A DNA stretch of 64,000 nt from Anthostomella pinea (taxonomy: Eukaryota > Ascomycota > Sordariomycetes > Xylariales > Xylariaceae), in contig CAUWAG010000004.1 in assembly GCA_963556695.1 (NCBI GenBank), forward strand, positions 4,154,001-4,218,000, read 5' to 3'. The notes below the pieces were generated by a model that was given only the letters and a program-made list of their open reading frames with translations, made no database searches and was not told where the DNA came from. The position numbers and the translations under genes are program-made. Shown one piece after another: positions 1 through 11,870 of this stretch (the first letter of the stretch is position 1; each line of letters starts with the position of its first letter).

Positions 1-1379
1 CTACAGTTGGCAAGAATTGGGCCTCCCGCTTCATCAAGCGCCACGGATACTTCAAGCAGCCTCAGAAGGTCCTTTCACAAGATCGGCAAGCTGCTGAAGA
101 CTCGAAACACACTGAAGAGTACTTCCAGAAGCTGGGGAGGGTCATCAGGGAGGAGGGCATCCTCCCTGACGACCTGTAGAACATGGACGAGACTGGCTTT
201 TGATTAGGGGTTGGAAAGGACCAGATGGTTGTTACCAAGCGAAAAAGAGCCCATTATTTCGGAATACCAGAAAATAGGGAGTCTGCTACTGGCATAGAAG
301 CTATCTCTGCCACCGGCGAGGTTATCCCAGGCTTCCTTATCCTCTCTGGCACCCTCCATATGTCTCCATGGTACAAGGTACCCAAATTAGACCCCAGGAT
401 AACGATTGCAACCGCGGAGAGTGGTTATTCGAACGACGAGATCAGCTTAGAGTGGATTAAGCACTTCAATAAGCACTCTAAGACCTCTCAAGTTGGTATA
501 AAGAGGCTCCTAATCATCGACGGTCACGGTAGCCACCACACGATACAATTCATTAGATATTGTGACGACAACGGCATTATCCCTTTTGGTCTCCCTCTAA
601 AGATGACGCATTTACTGCAGCCGCTCGATGTGGTGGTTTTCCAGCCCTTGAAGCACTACCATGTTAAAGCCCTGGATATTATGGTGCGTGATGGTCTCAC
701 GCACATCGGGAAGATCGAGTTCCTATCGTGTATTAAAGGGGTTCGCCAGCAAGCTTTTAAGAAGACCACTATCCTCTCTGCCTTTAAGAAAACGGGCATC
801 TATCCTTTCAAACCGTCCGTTGTAATTAATCAGTTGAAGGAACGCGAAGCTCGCGCAAGGACCCCGTCACCCCCCCCTAACCAGCCTGGTTCCTCTCCAG
901 TTACCACCCCAGCTACAATGCGGCAGATTCACAAGGTCGCATATCAAGTAGACGAGGCCTTGAACAACCTGGACGATGGCGAGGATCTTACTCCTGAAGA
1001 TATTGAGAGGATCAGGCTCCTATCCAAGGGGGCGCGCTTCCACGCCTCCCAGCTAGTCCAGACCAAAAGGGACCTTGGAAGGACCGAATTAGCCTCTCGA
1101 GTTAACAAACAGCACAAGTCTGCAAAGAACACTCCTCTCCAATCAGGAGGAGTCCTCACAGTTGAAATTGGGCGTCAAATAGCGAGGAAAAAGGAGCAGG
1201 AGACCGCGGCAGGCCTCCAGAAGAAGGCGGATGCCCTGGCGAAGAAGGAGCTCCAACCACAAAAAACCCTCGCTAAGGAGGCAGCAAAGTTGGCCAGGCA
1301 TTAGAGGATTACTAAGAGACTACCTGCTGCTGATATCTACGAATCTGGCAAGAAGATGCGGTCGCTACGTAAATTTTAA
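1..1379 (+). pseudogene. decayed pogo/Fot1-type DDE transposase (5' end outside window)
   Basis: One frame (codons starting at base 3) reads as a pogo/Fot1-family transposase. The end of an HTH/CENPB-like region (VGKNWASRFIKRHGYF) is followed by MDETGF (first Asp), LIIDGHGSH (second Asp) and HLLQPLDVVVFQPLK (third Asp), giving the expected DD-D catalytic layout. A basic, lysine-rich tail follows. The frame is broken by TAG at 177-179, TGA at 201-203 (CGA to TGA in a position that is usually Arg after MDETGF) and TAG at 1302-1304. The same frame continues past that last stop to TAA at 1377-1379. The stop changes fit cytosine deamination, but only the first is in a position where I can guess the original codon (Tyr) as something else. 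The element is inactive. Its 3' end is probably near 1440-1445, where bases reading outward resemble a terminal repeat next to TA. This end is inference. Confidence 0.85.
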
Positions 1380-1593
1380 TGCTAAATAACCTCATATTGG
1401 TGTGTTATTGTGGTTGGTGTGCTACTGTGGTGAGCACCACTTTACGTGGTGAGCCCTAGCGAGGTGGAAAGTGGTGCGGGGCACGAGTAGACGATGAGAT
1501 GCGCCGGTCCGAGTATGCCTGTCTTATCGTATTGTATTATATTGGTACCCACAGATGGACAATGAATATCTGGTACGCGGGTAATCCTACACT

Positions 1594-2725
1594 TCAATAT
1601 ACGATAGAATGCGTTCTCCTTCTCGCCGTGTTTTCTCTCTGAGCCCTTGTCTTCCATAACCAGTCTCCCGTCGAATCTACGATAGAATGCGTTCTCCTTC
1701 TCGCCGTGTTTTCTCTCTGAGCCCTTGTCTTCCATAACCAGTCTCTCGTCGAATCTTGGCGTCGCCCCGTGACGTTAAACCCATGATCGTCGCGATCGTC
1801 GTACGGCGCAGGACCCGAATAACCCCCTATCGCTGTGGGTGAAGTGCCATCTCCAACGTGGATGTCAGTGCTATCACTGTGCGGGAAGACTCGCTCTTGG
1901 AAGGGTACGGCCAAGCCTCGACCCCTAGGCGATGTGGTTCTCCCTGCTCTTCGGTGGAAGATCGAGCGAGAATGAGAGCGGCTATGCACGAATCGCAGCA
2001 ATGCGTAAGTCGAGAATCCAGACGCCAGTGGGATCAGAAGTAGAATCGCCGGATATAGCGATGACGCAGCTTGGTGGCCACATGGGCCGTTTGGACCGTT
2101 GCACCTCAAGCTGTACTTATACAAGACCCAACGTCTCCAGCCATGCCTGCCAAAGTTGGGAGGCGGCTCTAGTTGGATGTCCTTCGCTGCCTCGCAGGAC
2201 GTCAAGTCATGCTTGAGTATACCCTGGTTAGTCGAACGACCCAGATAGTGCGAGGCGAAAGAAACATCGGTGAGATCTTACAGTTTCACAGAACTCGATG
2301 AAGTCTTTGTGAGCCTCCCATTCAGCCATCAATCTCGCCTCCCGGCCGTCATAAGCAGCAGCAATGGTCGGCCACAATGTAACGACAGCGATGAAGAAAG
2401 CTAGCACAGCAATGACTCGTATGATAAGCTCAGCTCTCTCCTTGCCGAACTTGCGAGCGGCCTGGTACACCGCACTGAATGCTGTTTCTGCATTGATTGG
2501 TGGCTGTGTAGGCGGATCATCTGGTGGAGAGATCGAAGCTTCTGCGACAGGTTGGGCCTGGTTGACTTCTTCCTCAACTGGAGGTAACGCAGTGGAAAGT
2601 TCCTGGGCCGACGAGCTTTGTGGGCAGCCCGAGATATGGGCGAGCTCGTAGCTATTGCCCTCAACACCACCGTCACCCTCGTCTCCAACTCCCTGTGACT
2701 GCGGGATTGCAGCTCGAGTGCTCAT
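1594..2725 (-). CDS. uncharacterised fungal two-membrane-segment protein
   Basis: The gene has two exons: 2725-2282 and about 2223-1594. The intron 2281-2224 starts GTAAGA. An alternative acceptor at 2212 keeps the same frame. The start is ATG at 2725; the longer frame begins only with a non-ATG codon. The N-terminal ~90 residues are acidic and Pro/Ser-rich. A membrane segment follows (RVIAVLAFFIAVVTLWPTIA, residues ~110-130), then the pattern LAEW-like/DFIEFCE...LTSCEAAKD...PPP. I recognise this pattern from unnamed fungal proteins with two membrane segments. A second hydrophobic segment (SLYPAILLLIPLASGF) lies in exon 2. The C-terminus carries a 26-residue sequence twice (DSTxDWLWKTRAQRENTARR), encoded by the 78-bp duplication. 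Another intron inside exon 2 is possible, so the C-terminus is uncertain. Function is unknown. Confidence 0.55.
1601..1756. repeat. 78-bp direct tandem duplication
   Basis: Copies lie at 1601-1678 and 1679-1756, both starting ACGATAGAATGCG. They are nearly identical; one C/T difference is visible near the end. The unit length is 26 codons, so the duplication is in frame in the minus-strand gene that covers it. Confidence 0.95.
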
Positions 2726-3566
2726 GGCTAGCAATCCGTAAAGGGATGACGAGGGCGCTTTGCTTTTACGAAAGGCAGTTGTTCAACTCGGCCGTAAACG
2801 TGACCGTAGATATCAGCGAAGAAGCCGTGGGAAGTTAACTGGGAGGGCGAGGCTGGCAATTGCGGTTGACGGTCGCTGGTTGTGTTGCCCAAAATGCAAC
2901 GTTATTGGCCCCATTGCCGATATGCAGGCCAGACTGTCTGCGCCACGGAGCCCGATCTGTAAGGCATTCTTGATCTTCACCATGGTCGAGTGTTCTGCCT
3001 CACCAGGACTGTATACTACTAACAAGTGGAGGAGGTGTGAGCACTGCCCTCATATGCTGGATGCTTATAGCCGGAGGGTAACCTTGGCTTACCATTGTCC
3101 CGTGTGAGAATGCATTATCATGGGTTTGATGTCCATGCCAAGAAGGGTTCACCCCCATCTGATCGATATTTTTTTGGAAGTTATCACATCTGAAGCTGCC
3201 TATATGGCTACAGCTGAATACACACACCCACACAGTCATATACCTATGGAAAACAATCATCAGCGGTTGCGTGAACATCTGCAGCTCCCGTCCGTTTTTA
3301 GCTGCTGTACATACATGTGCGTGCATGATGAGAATCTCGGAAGCAAGTGCATAAAGAATGTTGCCAATCCAAATCAGAAAGAATATTACCGATCCAAAGT
3401 TTATGAACCATCACCACATCCCCCCCACCCAAGGAGCACAAGCGTCCAACCCCTTGCGCGAGATATGATGATCTGATAATCCGTGTTCAACCTTTCTCAT
3501 GCCCAATCGTGTCACTTTGCTCACTTTGATAAGACCTCCACACCTCTCCATCCCTTTCGAGTCTGT
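2726..3566. other. intergenic, no gene seen
   Basis: Only short frames without codon structure or recognisable domains are present. The stretch lies upstream of the two-membrane-segment gene and downstream of the repeat protein, so it holds promoter and 3' UTR sequence. Confidence 0.6.
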
Positions 3567-4787
3567 TCACAAACGAATTTCCTGCGTCTTCTTGTTCGCC
3601 TGTAGCTTGTCTTGCGAACTGACCCCATCATCAGGAAAGTTCCAGCCACCCTCTCCACGCTGTGCAGCCTTCCCACTCCCATCATCGTGAGCGTTCCCCT
3701 GACCCCATCCAGAGTGACATTCCCCCTGACCCTGTCCAGAGAGACGTTCAAGCTTCTCCTGACCCTGTCCAGAGAGATGTTTCAGCTTCTCCTGACCCTG
3801 TCTAGAGAGACGTTCGAGCTTCCCCTGACCCTGTCCAGAGAGACGTTCAAGCTTCTCGGCAGGGTGATTGACGAAGTCTGATCGGGCGATTGGACCCAAG
3901 TACTGCTTCAACCCCCGGTAGATACCGTAAAGGGCGATCGCAGCTCCTAGTACCATCGCCGTTGATGTACTGACGTCGTACAGGGCCTGTTCAGTTCGTT
4001 CGAGCTGCTCCTGGTGCGCGAGCGCTGCGTCCCGCTGTTGTTGCATCTTGTTGATGTCAAAGCCATGCATCGCGCCATGCATTGCGCTGCCAAGACTGTG
4101 ATAGAGCTTTGGGAGACCCCAGAGCAGCGTCCCGAGCCCCATCGGAACTGCGAGCGCGAGCTTCGTCGTGCCCGAGAGACCCGAGAACTCCTCGGCTGCC
4201 TGCGATCCGCGCCTCATTGCCTCCTTCTCGACCGCCTCGGCTTTCTTGTAGAAGTTGCCGAGAGCGTCCTCGGCCGTTGCTCTGAGGTCACCTCGTTCCT
4301 GTGATGAGCCAAAAGCTTTCGTGATACCACCGAGCCCCTGGCTGTTGGAACCATGAGCTTTCGTGTTATCACCGGGCCCCTGGCCGTTGGAACCATGGGC
4401 AGTTGACTGTGATTGACCAGAACCAGCGGGATTCTGCTGCCCACCCGTTATTGACGGTTGATCGCGACCTTGGTCGTACTCGCCACCCCGGAGGCCGCCG
4501 GTGCTAGACTTCTCATCGTTGGAAGGGTTCGTCCTGAAAGGGTTCGTCCTGGAAGCAGCACCGGGGTCACTGAGCAAGTGACCGGTTGCTCTGCCTGGCC
4601 CTTGCGAGGCATTTTCTTCTGAGGGCTCCCTTCGATAATCGTCAAGCCATTCCCCAGGATTGGTTGCCCCGATGTGGTCAGCCCGGGGATTATCGGATTT
4701 GGACCGAGCGGTCTTCGTGTCACTCGGCGTGCGGATGAAGTCACTGCCGAGGTTGTCAACTGTCTGACGTAGGAAGTTGGAGTCCAT
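3567..4787 (-). CDS. hypothetical low-complexity protein with 11-residue repeats
   Basis: This is a single open frame of 406 residues starting at ATG 4787. The first ~180 residues are hydrophilic, rich in Gly, Ser, Asn and Gln, with loosely repeated HGSNxQGxG blocks, and look disordered. Residues ~205-240 hold a hydrophobic stretch (TKLALAVPMGLGTLLWGLPK). Residues ~265-300 hold a second one (STAMVLGAAIALYGIYRGLK), preceded by a Gln-rich helix. The C-terminal third contains four near-perfect copies of KLERLSGQGQG/E, encoded by the 33-bp repeats at 3725-3856. The body may be a fungal membrane-associated protein with two membrane segments. I do not recognise a family. The frame is uninterrupted for 1.2 kb and the repeats keep frame, which supports a real gene. 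An intron near the 3' end cannot be excluded. Confidence 0.6.
   Translation of the reverse strand: MDSNFLRQTVDNLGSDFIRTPSDTKTARSKSDNPRADHIGATNPGEWLDDYRREPSEENASQGPGRATGHLLSDPGAASRTNPFRTNPSNDEKSSTGGLRGGEYDQGRDQPSITGGQQNPAGSGQSQSTAHGSNGQGPGDNTKAHGSNSQGLGGITKAFGSSQERGDLRATAEDALGNFYKKAEAVEKEAMRRGSQAAEEFSGLSGTTKLALAVPMGLGTLLWGLPKLYHSLGSAMHGAMHGFDINKMQQQRDAALAHQEQLERTEQALYDVSTSTAMVLGAAIALYGIYRGLKQYLGPIARSDFVNHPAEKLERLSGQGQGKLERLSRQGQEKLKHLSGQGQEKLERLSGQGQGECHSGWGQGNAHDDGSGKAAQRGEGGWNFPDDGVSSQDKLQANKKTQEIRL
3725..3856. repeat. 33-bp tandem repeat, four copies
   Basis: Units lie at 3725-3757, 3758-3790, 3791-3823 and 3824-3856, each beginning CCTGACCCTGTC. A degenerate related unit lies just upstream (about 3697-3724). 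The period is a multiple of three, so on the minus strand it encodes repeated 11-residue units. Confidence 0.95.
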
Positions 4788-7700
4788 GCTGAATCAGACT
4801 GGAGATGTTATGATAGTGGAAAGGTTGACGCATGGGGAGACATCTAGAGGTAGAGGCGGCGGGCCACGATGTATATAATCGAGAATCAAGCCTCCCATCT
4901 GTATTGGATCACGGTGACATCTTCCAGAGAAACCAGATTTCATCTCGCCAACTTCCCGGTTTTTTGTTTATCGAATCGCCATCATCGTCTGGCAAAATCA
5001 TGGTTAAGTCATAATCACCACGAAGGTGACACGAAGTGACACCAAGTCCCCGCGTATTAGGGCCGTCGAGACCTGCTCGAATGCCGCTTTACGGGCGGGA
5101 TGACGACCTTCCTGCAGCGATAAAAACTTACTTTGGGTGTATCAGCGCGGATCACGATGTAGCGCAAACTCTGACTCTGACAGCTCCCAACGTTCAAGCT
5201 GCCTTAAGCAGGATTGACGCCCAGTCCAGGAGTCATCGATTTCAAATTGCTGTACAGACATACACGGAACCCTCAAGAACCTCCGTACGCCGCTTGTCGA
5301 GCAGTGAAACTGTGTCTTTTATGACCGGAATAAGCACTCTGGAACGAGTATCAGAAGTGCGTTATTGGATCAATGCTGATTACGCCAGGACGTTCATTCC
5401 AGCATTCTGAACATATCAGCAATATCCAATAATCCATTGAGGTATGGCGGACGGAGACTTATGGGTGACGACAGTAGCACATTAGGAAGATTGTAAGAGT
5501 GCATCACTGCCAATGTCCACCTTGTGTTAAAGTGCATGCAAGACAGAGGGTCAAGCTAGACCTGGCCAACATGGTACTCGACAAAAGGCAGCCTGTAGAC
5601 CAGGCTGTTGCTCCTGGGTGCCCTTATTCCCAGAACCCTAGCTCGGCCACGGATGACCAAGGAAGCAGGACGAGGGATGAAAATATATCACATGCACGCC
5701 GTTGTTCCTGCTTGGGACCTGAGACTTGGTAGTGGAACGGGCACCTGCGAAGCTCGACATATAGGTCACATTTATCGTCACACGGGTACCAGGTTATCTG
5801 TTATTACCTGCCTATGGGTTATTAGGTAGACTGTAAATAGAGTACATGATGAAATGATGATGAGTACCTATGTATGTTACGTTGGAGATGGCGTGCCGCA
5901 GTGAGGGAGGGGATCTTGGAGGGAACGGAGTCATGTAGTGAGGGGACAGGCCAGCGGAAGATTGTCTGACCTTGTTTTCCATGTGCCTTCCCGAGACAAT
6001 GCGTTACTATTGTCTCCAGCTGATACTCGGTCATCGTTTCCGGATCTCTATCGACTCGGCTGCATCTGCCAAGGCGAGTCTGGGCTGTGGCAGGCCTGCA
6101 TATTCGAGCGTCTGGCAGTCTGGCTCTTCTCGACCAGAGTCAGCTTCACAGACGACTCACGACTCACCACCGTCGGAGCGAGCGTCAACTTTTTTCATCC
6201 TGCGAGGAAGCAAAACCTTGGCAAGTCGGGTCTATTGATGGCCCCCCGTCGCCGGTCCGCGTTCCATCCTTGCAACGAGCATCCAAGATCCGGTTAGCAA
6301 TCAGGGCGACAGGGTTTTCTCTTCTCGATCGCCAGGCCTAGGCTGGTAGTGGCTTGGCAGATGTGTGTGGGCCTGGATTAAATTCATTACCGAGCCACTA
6401 TCTCGTATTCCCTCGGCCGGCTCGTCGAGACTTGACCACTCGACCACCACGACAACGAGGGGGTAATATAGTTCAGCAGACTGGACTAGTGGTGGTGCTA
6501 CTATGTCAGAAGCAAAAAAGCAAAAAGCAATGGCTGGCTGACGGGTGGCATTTGGGCCGGATGTTATCGCGTTCCAAACAATGCCAATGCCAACAACCTC
6601 ATTCACATTGTAATCAATGATCGACATGAATTGGATGCTATCTTCGGAGGGCGGGCGCTACCGAAAGCGGGTATCTATTTGAAATCTCCCGCCCGAGCGG
6701 CGAGTCCACCGTCCGAGTCCACCGTCCACCGTCCACCAGGAGTGCATGTACTTTCACTAGGTCTTCTAGACTTACCTCACCGTTCACGAGTCACCAGTAC
6801 TGTTCGACCTCGGCTGTGTGATGGTGCAGCTGAACAAGGCAATTGTTGGGCTTCAGCTGCCGCCACCACATGGAGACAATGGACGACACATGGAGACGTG
6901 GACCGAGTGGTGCGCGCCTGTGTGGCGGCAACATTGAAGATACGGTAACCGCAATATGTGCATTCCAATCATCTGCTGTGAGGGGCTCTTGATAACACTG
7001 CAGTGAACAGGCCACAACAGACATCTTCTCAGCTCACTGCATTGTCCATATGCCCGGAAGCAGCCCACACATCCAAAGTACGGCTCGATGCACTGAAGAG
7101 TCAAGAGTCAAGACCACGAACCTCAAAGGATCGCGAACTGTTTCGCTGTCTTCATGTTTCGCGTCGGGCTTGAGTCAACAAGTGTGATCTTGGGTCAATT
7201 TTCGAGACTGCGCCGGACAGCTGATCGGATCACCGGGTATTCCCTGTCCAGCCATGCCAGTCCCATGCAGGTTGGCCTCGTAATAATTTGCACACTCTTC
7301 CAATATTGGCATCGCGTGGCTGATCAGACTGGGCATCCCCGTTCTGCCCCTCTCCCAGGCGTGGGATGGATATCGCTAGATACCACCAGCAGTAGACACA
7401 TGCAGTGCAACCTCTGCCGTCGCAGTCAGCAGTCAGCGCAAGAAGACAAGACAGCCAGTGTTCCTACAGTAGCCCGAGTGCTAGATAGTAGTCGTGTGGC
7501 TAACTGCTCTCGTGCACCGGCACGGGCTGGTTTCCCCCTGCTTTATGGCACAATAGGTACAAGGGACTACTCAATGTTAGTGTTGGGTGCATGTGGCTCC
7601 CAACCATCTACAGACTACACCATCACCCGTGGCGTTCACAAGCTATTCTTTATCCGCGTCTAGAGCTCATCATCGCCCGACTTAGACACCGGCATATGAT

Positions 7701-7971
7701 GGCCTAGTACCATTGCAACAGGTAGAACTAACTACCTGAAGCAGTGCTTATTGCTTGCCGTGCCGCCTGCTCGCTCCTTCGAGATTCCTCCCCTCTCTCA
7801 CACGTTCCCAACATTCGCTTCGGACCCAGCACCTGGGATCTGGTCTCTTCCACTCTCCATCTCCCGAGGGAAGACGTCTCTCGCTTTTTCACTTCTTTCA
7901 CCTCCCACCCTGGGAGCACATCTTAGACAAAACTCGGTAGTCATTCGTTCTGATCCGCCTTGCTTGCCGAG
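4788..7971. other. 3.2-kb intergenic region, no gene supported
   Basis: The many short frames here overlap on both strands, start mostly at non-ATG codons and show no family motif. The right end must contain the promoter and leader of the glycosyltransferase gene. A small run of CACCGTCC-type repeats sits near 6710-6735. I saw no convincing tRNA or transposase. Confidence 0.5.
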
Positions 7972-10919
7972 ATGGGTTTCCTCACGTCGTATTTCGCCCC
8001 GGGCCGCGCCAGTGACGGGGGCGACAAGGGGCACGACAAGACGACGCCCGAAGTTGTCAGCGACATGAGCCTGAATAATCTCAGTCCCAAAGCTCCCGCA
8101 CGGCCTCCTCCTCTTCTTTCTACACCCGACTCGGGCGCAGCAACACCATTGAGCTTCTCAGCCGGGTCACGGCCGTCCTCGCTATACCCCAACTCACTCT
8201 ACCCCTCGGGCGATTTTCGAAATGCACGCCAAAGCTTGCTGGACGTCAAGGCCGATGTCATGGCCAACTGGCTTTACCAACAGCAGCTGGAAAGGCAGTA
8301 TGCCACCGGCATATTGCCCGGCGAGGGCGTGGTTGTGAAGAAGGGGAAAAACAGTTACACGTGTTGCCCGCCGCAGCTTCGAGATGTGCCCTACAGCCTG
8401 TATGAGATGGCAATGGAGCTAAACGTTCGGGTACGTGCCTGCCCTCCCCCCTTCCTTTGATTCCAGCCTCTTCCGGCCTCAGAATGGACAGGGCTCTGAT
8501 CTTTTGATATAGTGCGCCCTGACCGTCAACACGAGAGTAATCAACGTTGTCCTCGCGTCGAGACGAACGACGCGCGACTACATCCCCCTCGCGAATGGTC
8601 TACGCTTGCAGGTCTTGCCGAGCATGCGCGAACTGCCCACATGTCAGAAGCACCACTTCGCCGCATTCATCCAGGACCTTCAGATCATGGTTGTCTGGGA
8701 CGATGAACCAAAGGCCGCCCTGGCGAGGGCCGACATTATAGAACAGATGCTGATGAAGACCATCTGGGGGACCGGAGACGGTGACGAGGACGATGAGGAG
8801 CAGGCCGAAAAGGGTGAGAAGAGCCAGGGCGTCGAGGTCGGCGTCTCACCCGTCGACCTGGAAGCCGCACTCCAAGCCGAAGAGAGAAGGGTGAAGCTGA
8901 CTAGTCCCATCACGGTGAGCCTCACTTTCGCGCTTGCCATCTCGTGCTTGGGTCTGGGATTCAGGGCGCTCGCCTACGAAGTCGCCACCGACCAACAGTA
9001 CGCCCGCATAGCACTGGCAGCATTCAGTCCAATCCAACTGTGGGTGGGCTTCTTCTTCTTCCAGACCATCATCTGCAATCTGTTCGAAATTTTGGGCCCC
9101 ATCTCCTGTGTCCGCAAGAACAGCAAGAACTACTCCGGGAAGGCTCCGAGGCGACTGCAGCGCGAGTACCACACGCTGCCCCATGTGACCATCCAGATGC
9201 CTGTTTACAAGGAAGGTCTGAGAGCAGTCATCATCCCGACTGTCCAGTCGCTCAAGCAGTGTATCTCGACCTACGAGATGCAGGGCGGTTCGGCCAACAT
9301 CTTCGTCAACGATGACGGTATGCAACTGATATCCGAAGAGGAGGCCGAGACCCGTCGCGAATACTACGACGAAAACAACATCGGCTGGGTTTCTCGACCC
9401 GGACACAACCCGAAACCCGAGAATGGGGAAGCCCCCTTTCTACGACGCGGCAAGTTCAAGAAGGCGTCCAACATGAATTATGCCCTGATGGTCAGCAATC
9501 GGGTCGAGGATAAGCTTGCCAATGTCTCGAGGACACTCAACTGGACGCAGGCAGACGAGAAGGCTGCCTACCAGCATTGTCTCGCCGAGGTCATAGAAGA
9601 AGACGAGGGTCGCACCAAGGCCGATGGCAACATCCGCATCGGTGATTACATCTTGCTCATCGACTCGGACACCCGTGTGCCGGAAGATTGCCTTTTGGAT
9701 GCCGTTAGTGAGATGGAGCAGTCTCCTCAGGTGGCCATCTTGCAATACACGTCGGGCGTCATGCAAGTCAGCGAGTCTTTCTTCGAAGCTGGGTAAGTCG
9801 GCATCATACTTATGGCACGTCAGACCCGATGACTGATAATTTTTGATAGCGTCACGTGGTTCACCAACCTCATCTATACCGCCATCACCTTTGCCGTCTC
9901 CATTGGTGACTCTTGCCCCTTTGTCGGCCACAACGCCATCCTACGCTGGTCCGCTGTCCAGGATGCCGCCTCCTATCACGACGAGGATGGGTATGAGAAG
10001 TTTTGGTCCGAATCTCACGTCTCGGAAGACTTCGACATGTCCTTGCGACTCCAGTGTGCCGGGTACGATCTTCGATTCGCCTCATACTCGGGTGCAGGGT
10101 TCAAGGAGGGTGTGTCGCTGACGGTCTATGACGAGTTGGCGCGTTGGGAGAAATACGCATACGGTTGCAATGAGCTGATGTTCCATCCCCTCCGGTATTG
10201 GTTTACCCGAGGGCCCATCACGCCTCTCTTTCGGAAATTCCTCGGCTCGAGCATCGACCTGCCCAAGAAGGTGACCATCTGCAGCTACATCGGCACGTAC
10301 TATGCCATCGGTGCCTCCTGGATTCTTACTCTCATGAACTATTTCCTGACGGGCTGGTACTACGGTCTGTACGACAAGTACTACCTCGACTCGTTCGCCA
10401 TCTTCATCTCGGTCGTCGTCGTCTTTACGGGGTACGGCAACGTCGCCCTCACTATCCTGCGCTATCGTCTCAACGAACGATCTCTCTTCTCTGCTTGTAA
10501 GTGGCCTTGATTCCCGATCGCAAGTGACAACATGGGCAGTAACTAACCGTGTTTCCACAGTCTGGGAGAACATCAAGTGGATCCCGCTCATGTTCATATT
10601 CCTCGGTGGCATCTCGCTCCACGTGTCCCAGGCACTCCTCTGCCACTTCTTCAGCATTGATATGACATGGGGCGCCACGGCCAAGGAGGTTGAAAACGTC
10701 AACTTCTTGGAGGAGCTCCCACGTCTCCTGCGCCGGTTCAAGGGCACCTTTGCCTTTACGGTGCTGATGACCGGCCTCATGGTCAGTGCTGTTTACGCGT
10801 TCCCGCACGACTGGACCATCACGTACTTTGCCTCCATCTTCCCGCTTGGCATTATCACGGCTTGCCACTTCTTGCTGCCGGTCGCGCTGAACCCGGCCCT
10901 GATGGTGTTTGCCTGGTAA
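7972..10919 (+). CDS. family-2 processive glycosyltransferase (chitin-synthase-like, GT2 type)
   Basis: Four exons (7972-8430, 8513-9792, 9850-10496, 10561-10919) join to 914 residues; all three introns have GT-AG ends and consistent phases. The N-terminal ~100 residues are Ser/Pro-rich. Two membrane segments (about residues 300-380) precede the GT2 catalytic domain. The nucleotide-binding FVNDDG (Asp420-421), the metal-binding DSDTR (Asp537, Asp539), the acid/base EDFDMSLRLQ (Asp640) and an ELARW motif (Trp679) are visible. The last corresponds to the QxxRW motif of processive enzymes, but with Glu for Gln. Several membrane helices follow to the C-terminus (IGTYYAIGASWILTLM onward). This layout matches the fungal GT2 group that includes ZtGT2 of Zymoseptoria, needed for hyphal growth on solid surfaces. 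Polymer product and acceptor are not known from sequence. The ATG at 7972 is the first in frame. Confidence 0.85.
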
Positions 10920-11870
10920 TCCGTCTATCGACACCACGTACTTGAACAATGGTTGGGTGTTTCGGAAGGGTTTAGATGGAGTGTATACCTAATGAATGGT
11001 ACCCATACTACAAGCATACCACAGGTTTGGGCTGGAGTCGGGTTGGCATAAACGGGGATCTGATAGAGAACACTAGAATCGGTCGGATCAACAACGAGCC
11101 CTTAGGGGAATGTCGCTCCTTTATCTTCCTTATATATAATACATTAATGAACTGCGGCTCGTCTCTTGGCCTCCAGTATGCTTTCGTCCAGTCTTTCCTT
11201 CAGTTGTGCTTGCATGCGCAACAGCAATGTGCCGTGTCGCGGGTATCAAACCTAAAAGCTTCCTTGGCATCTAATAATCAAACGAAACACGGAAGTATGG
11301 TCTGTTCGTCGGTGGAACTTGCCGGACAATTCAAAGGGAGGGCAGACATGTCACATCGATGCATCATATTCCCGTATAGCGCCTCATAGCGTCGACAATA
11401 ACCAGAGTCTGTCACGACTCACCCACCCTTCATTACCTGCGATTTCTCGAATTCTTTGTGTTTTTTTTATAGAACGAACCACATGCAGTGCACGGCCAAA
11501 AAGGCAGGTCCTTGGCAGGAAGGATGTAACGATGGGGATCCGGAGGAAGCTGGGGAAGCTGCGATTTGGAGCCCGTTCAGCCGTTGGGTCCCGCCACGAG
11601 AATTGCCCTTACGTATTCCTCCGTCCTTTGAGCCATTCCGAGCAGCTCCTGTCGTCATACTTTGTTGTCATTTCTCGTTTTCTGTTTCAAATGTCTTGCT
11701 AACATTCATTCCGTTCCTTCGCTGTCCCAGCCCACTCATTACCGGACCCGGTATCGGAATCGTAAGCTCCATACGTCCAACTCTCGCGGCCACAGTGCTC
11801 CGAGCTCTCGAGCCCTCGTAAACCTGACCTCAGCCGTTTCGTGAACGAACCGCGCACTGAATACGGAGCG
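10920..11870. other. intergenic: 3' UTR of the glycosyltransferase and leader of the F-box-like gene
   Basis: No coding frame with a recognisable product is present. Pyrimidine-rich stretches near 11650-11720 are typical of a fungal promoter or leader. Confidence 0.5.

Noticed and set aside
5036..5410. 124-codon plus-strand frame in the 3-kb gap
   Set aside because: No domain, no codon structure and no neighbouring exons with matching phase.
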